Shown one piece after another: positions 59,948 through 64,000 of a DNA stretch of 64,000 nucleotides. How positions within the stretch are numbered: position 1 is the first letter of the stretch; each line of letters begins with the position of its first letter. The stretch is from positions 47,908,723 to 47,972,722 of the forward strand of contig OX465584.1 of the NCBI GenBank assembly GCA_950022655.1, written 5' to 3'. This DNA is from Alentia gelatinosa (taxonomy: Eukaryota > Annelida > Polychaeta > Phyllodocida > Polynoidae). The notes beneath the pieces were generated by a model. It worked only from the letters and a program-made list of their open reading frames with translations, was not told the DNA's origin and did no database searches. Position numbers and translations under genes: made by a program.

Positions 59948-61984
59948 TAAATATAGAGCAGAACAAAGAAATCTGTTCTAAGTTGCCAAACGAAGAGGTC
60001 CACCATTCAAGTTTCTACCATAATATCTTATTTGATGTGAAGACATAAAAAACTCATCCCCTATGGTCTTTGCTGGAACCTCTGCCATTCCCCAAGGTAC
60101 ATAAGCAAATTTAGCACGCCCATTAGACCGCGGCATTTCTAATGTTTAAAGCCCGTTACTCCACGAATAATGTGCAACTTATAAATTCTAATTATCGATG
60201 TCTATTTTAGTTTCCACCACCACTTCTCAGGTAGACACCTTTTTTGAAAGGAAAACAAGATATTATGGGCCGTGAGATTCAATTATGAAACCACTCAAAA
60301 ATGTTGCCCAACACCAGTGGATGTCAGCAAGGTCATTAAGTACTGTGCACCAGCGGTGCTGCCTATGGCGTCCCGTATGTGGAGGATTAATCGCTGGCAT
60401 TAAAGGCTTTGTCCATTACAATGTTTTAGTCTGAACTATTTAAAACACTCATCCAAATACCAACTCCCAGACGAGGGTCTATCTAACTTTAGCATGCCCT
60501 TTGGCTTAACGACATTAGGTCTGAAATTATAAAGTCATTTTCAATATTTTGTACGTTGATGTTTAGGCACACCTCTTTCCTTAATCTAATCAAGTCGAAA
60601 ATCATCGTGATATGTAACAGTTAGTTACATTCTTCGTATCTCATTTGGAATCTACCGACCTAGCTGCTTATGTAGGGTTATTAGCCTATTTTCTTGTTGT
60701 TTGGTTTTCCAGCCAATAGGAGGACAGGAAAAAGATCAGGTGACCAAAAGAACCAAATTTTTCTAGTTTTGTGGGGCACATAAATAACATTAGATAGGGG
60801 GACTATATTATAATAAAAATAACTTTAAATAATTACAAATTGTATTAGAGTAAATTCTGATAACAGGACTAATACTGTACCTTGATATTTTTAGCTAAAC
60901 ATATGAACAATTTCCGTCAGAGAATATTTTGATAAATGGAATGTTTGATGGAAATAAAGATCTCTAGTTTAATATTACACCTATGTTTAATGTTGTATCA
61001 AGCGAACCAGCTTACAAAGGGAAGTGGTATCACAGCTCTACCCTAATGGTTCCGCCCATAAGACCACACTGAGCTAATATCTATAGGATCGATATAAAGT
61101 AGGTAACATCCAATGACAAACCATGTCTAAACGCATGTGGGACACAGTATATGAAAAACTAAAATAAGATTTAAAAGAAAGCCATGATTGGTGATCAGAA
61201 TTGCCAGGAAGAAAGGCCGCATTATATGGGGATTCCGTGGACAAAAGATTAAAATCTTATCCCTCTCAACACTTTTCTCCATACCTCCCCGCAGAGGACA
61301 AAAGGAAAAATCAGGAAAAGTCTTTATAAAGAATTATATGGGGATTCCACCTGCCGCTGGAATTAAGCCCTCCGATTATGTGCACCCTGTACAATAGTCG
61401 GTCGGTGAAACGCCACAGGTGGAAAAGCTCTTATAAAGCATATTTTCAGTTGCCGAGAAAATGATCTTCGATTTTTAGGAGGCACTAATTCTAATATGCA
61501 AATAAGAGGATTGTCGTGGAAGCTCCAAAATCCCAGCCAACTATATCGCCGATGTTGTTTATCATTGGTCTAATATTACCTGCTGACCGAGTTTTGATCC
61601 CTATTGCCAAATCATAATTCCTGACAAAATCCAACCTTGCTCGATTGATTAACAATAATTGGGTCAGGAAGTAGTGCCAATAAACACCCGCCAATAATCG
61701 AAACATAGACCGGTCGCTGACTCTTTTATTTTCTCTTTCAATTTGCACTTCTGACAAAAATTATTAACGTAAAATCTCTTGGTGGTGTCCGGCAAATTAA
61801 TCGGAGGCCAAAAGTTGATAATAGGTAGATCCCATTGTACTGTACCTATCGTTTCAGAAGAATGCATACACCTAAGATGGTAGAGTTTAATCAATCGCAA
61901 TTTACATAAACTATTGTAAATCACGTCTAACAGGGAAGTTCTTTGTACCTTAAAAAATTCGGATAAAAGACTGGTTGTTGCATA
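59948..61984. other. No gene seen
   Basis: AT-rich. 61407-61448 (GAAACGCCACAGGTGGAAAA then GCTCTTATAAAGCATATTTT) recurs at 62963-63004. Nothing else was recognised. Confidence 0.4.
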
Positions 61985-62300
61985 GGCCATTTTTCATTGA
62001 CCGATTATTCAGCACTGATCTGCAGTCGGGAACTGCCGATCGATTATTTTGGTGTACCGACGCAACTGGGCTGAATGAAAAAGAAACATGCTCACCGATA
62101 TGTTTTTGCAATAAGCAACAACCAACTTTTTTCGGTGATCCTCAAGGCTTCAATGGTATGTATCCGGAAAGTACATTAGTAACAGTGCACACAATGTATC
62201 CTCACCGATTATTTGATACCGACGTACAGTGGGTGGCACCATCAACAGATTTTGAGCATAACTCAATTAATTGGTGTCGTTTTCGTTGGCCAATGGACGA
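61985..62300. repeat. Type D fragments
   Basis: GGCCATTTTTCATTGACCGA, TTATTCAGCACTGATCTGCA and, later, ACCGATTATTTGATACCGAC and CGTTTTCGTTGGCCAATGGA belong to the type D pattern. They run up to B7 without a clean boundary. Confidence 0.45.
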
Positions 62301-62329
62301 TGCGATCTATCCAACGATGTACTTAGGAG

Positions 62330-62682
62330 AAACCAAACGAGAGTTAGTCGTATTGTTGTTTATCGCACAACATCAATGTCGTGTATTACTGCGCGAGGCA
62401 AAGCCGAGTGCAGTGATACACGGCATTGCCGGAGTGCGATAAACAACATGACTAACTCGAGTTTGGTTTAGAATTTATCCTACCCCATCTAAATTACTTC
62501 AGCAAATTAAGAAATAACATAAAACTCACCGATAATCAGTGATAATCATTGGTCGCTTTTCAAATTATGTCATTTGTCAACTGTATCCCACTAGAGCGAT
62601 AAATTTCATTTTCCTGCACTGTAGACCAAATACAGTCCGCTAATGTTAAGTCTATGGAGTTTTTTTATTAGGGGTAGGATAA
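62330..62682 (+). repeat. HB element B7 (hairpin then body)
   Basis: The hairpin 62330-62469 has arms AAACCAAACGAGAGTTAGTC and its partner, with GAGGCAAAGCCGAG near the centre. The body runs from TTATCCTACCCC (62475) to GGGGTAGGATAA (62682), with the core CTAATGTTAAGTCTATGGAG. Its arms match B4. Confidence 0.8.
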
Positions 62683-63619
62683 GTTCCTGTAGATGACCCA
62701 TGCCCAAAATCGTTACATAGGAGACATAATGGGAAAGTGGGAAACATGTCAATCGTTCATACAAATTGTCGTATGTGTGGCATTTATCGTACGGGACGAT
62801 AGGTCTACTATGTATAAGCTATGCAACCACTACATGTACATGCATTCTTATATAGGACGACCTGACCATGCTGTGCAAGGCACACATTGAGATGAAATTA
62901 ATGAAGGGTATGAACTGAGTATGGCCTGAGACTGAAAAATTGATTCTATACATTTTGTTTCTGAAACGCCACAGATGGAAACGCTTTTATAAGGCATATT
63001 TTCAAAAATTTGATCCGTGGTCTCAATGTGGTAGGAGGAAAAGGTGCTACGCTACGCCTCGTGAAAACCTACATATTTTCAATTGCGGTTAATTTTTGAT
63101 ATTACCAATGGTCTTTTGTATATATTCAAGAATAGATACTGTTTTGCACGTTATATCTTTTAGATACGAGTGAATGAAATTCCTTTTAAGCATATAGCAA
63201 AGTTTGTATGTCATATCATTGCAATATTTCCAGAATTACAGTACAAGCTTCAGCTACGACACCCCCCCCCCCCCCCACCCCAAGGTGTTGTTCGCAACTA
63301 TTATAGATGACGTAAGACCATACGCGTGATGTAGGTCATTATCTATGTAAAATATTGAAACTTTCCTTTGATCTTATCGTACGAAGTGTGTAGCTGTGTG
63401 ACACAATAACAAAAATAAAGAAATGTAACGACAATAGGCCTAGGCCCATCGTAAGAGCATCTATATGATTATACACTGTTCAGGAAACGAACCTCGTAAT
63501 AATAAACATCTGAAGTACATCGAACTCACTGCTCAATCCAAAAATGGCTCCCCAGTAACAATTAACTAATCAGATGGACGGTATCAGACAACAGACTGAT
63601 GGCTGGGGTCATCATTCCT
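62683..63619. other. No gene seen
   Basis: Contains the second copy of the 61407 repeat (62963-63004) and a 15-base C run at 63262-63276. Confidence 0.45.
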
Positions 63620-63905
63620 AAGGCCCGGCGTCCACCTACTACGATAGAATCGTAGTCCTCCCGATATAGCACCGATACAAAATGTCAAAATCGGTGCCAT
63701 ATCGGGAAGGTGCAAAATCGTAGACATATGTCTAGACATGCCAATCCACCATGCGTTGTATGGGGGTTTTATCGGTGTCTAATCGCAGAAACGTGGTCAA
63801 CTGCCCTGATATAAGGTAACCTTCCGACGCGATTTTGATTTCTTATCGGGAGGTGCATCGTAGGGCATATCGGTGCCATATCGTAGTAGGTGGACGCCGG
63901 GCCTT
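63620..63905. mobile_element. MITE with perfect 26-bp inverted ends
   Basis: AAGGCCCGGCGTCCACCTAC then TACGAT at the left is exactly inverted at the right end, 63880-63905. A TA lies at each boundary. Internal CGGTGCCATATCGGGA motifs recur in both orientations. It is 286 bp and non-coding. The clean ends suggest recent activity. Confidence 0.85.
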
Positions 63906-64000
63906 AAAATACCAGAATGAATCTCTAATATTGAATAAAAAGATATTATCATAGCGCAAATGACAAGTGCAAATTAGAGGAACACACAAGGCAAGCATTA

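Noticed and set aside
59623..60048. 141-codon open frame on the plus strand
   Set aside because: It runs from AT-rich DNA through the 35-bp minisatellite and shows no domain or codon pattern.

Overview
This window is nuclear DNA from an animal, most likely a marine invertebrate. It has GT-AG introns, one multi-exon receptor gene spread over more than 24 kb, decayed LINE fragments and very dense miniature DNA transposons. There are no bacterial operons or ribosome-binding sites. The phylum cannot be fixed from sequence alone.

The only gene I can support is on the minus strand, 28654 to 4277: a class C G-protein-coupled receptor close to the metabotropic glutamate receptors. Four coding exons (28654-28098, 14628-14496, 7576-6041, 4774-4277) join in frame to a 907-residue protein. 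It has a signal peptide, a bilobed Venus-flytrap ligand domain, a nine-cysteine rich domain, seven membrane segments and a short tail. Compared with mGluR1 from memory, it keeps four of the five residues that hold the amino-acid backbone. It has lost the basic and aromatic residues that hold the glutamate side chain, so it is probably an orphan receptor. A GC- and CpG-rich block at 29820-30320 is a candidate promoter or 5' untranslated exon.

The rest is introns (3.0 kb to 28.7 kb) and about 33 kb of flanking DNA with no convincing gene. It holds many short repeats. The most striking is a set of about 18 elements built to one plan: a 130-150 bp near-perfect hairpin joined to a 130-230 bp body with inverted ends. 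The bodies share a core like TTAAGCCTATGGAG but have three types of end: TATCTCACCCC (type A), TATCCTACCCC (type B) and TATTACYCAC (type C). Several A and B hairpins carry GCGAAGC, or the core CGAAG, at their exact centre. I call these hairpin-body (HB) elements. In one, the body is replaced by a 34-bp minisatellite.

Other families seen two or more times are named D to N below. They include terminal-inverted-repeat MITEs, a pogo-like MITE, fold-back elements and tandem repeats. There are also a 143-bp perfect palindrome with an adjacent direct copy, a fold-back array with a telomere-like centre, a tRNA-like promoter fragment followed by poly-T, and two LINE remnants. All homology statements come from reading the sequence and from family knowledge; nothing was searched against a database.
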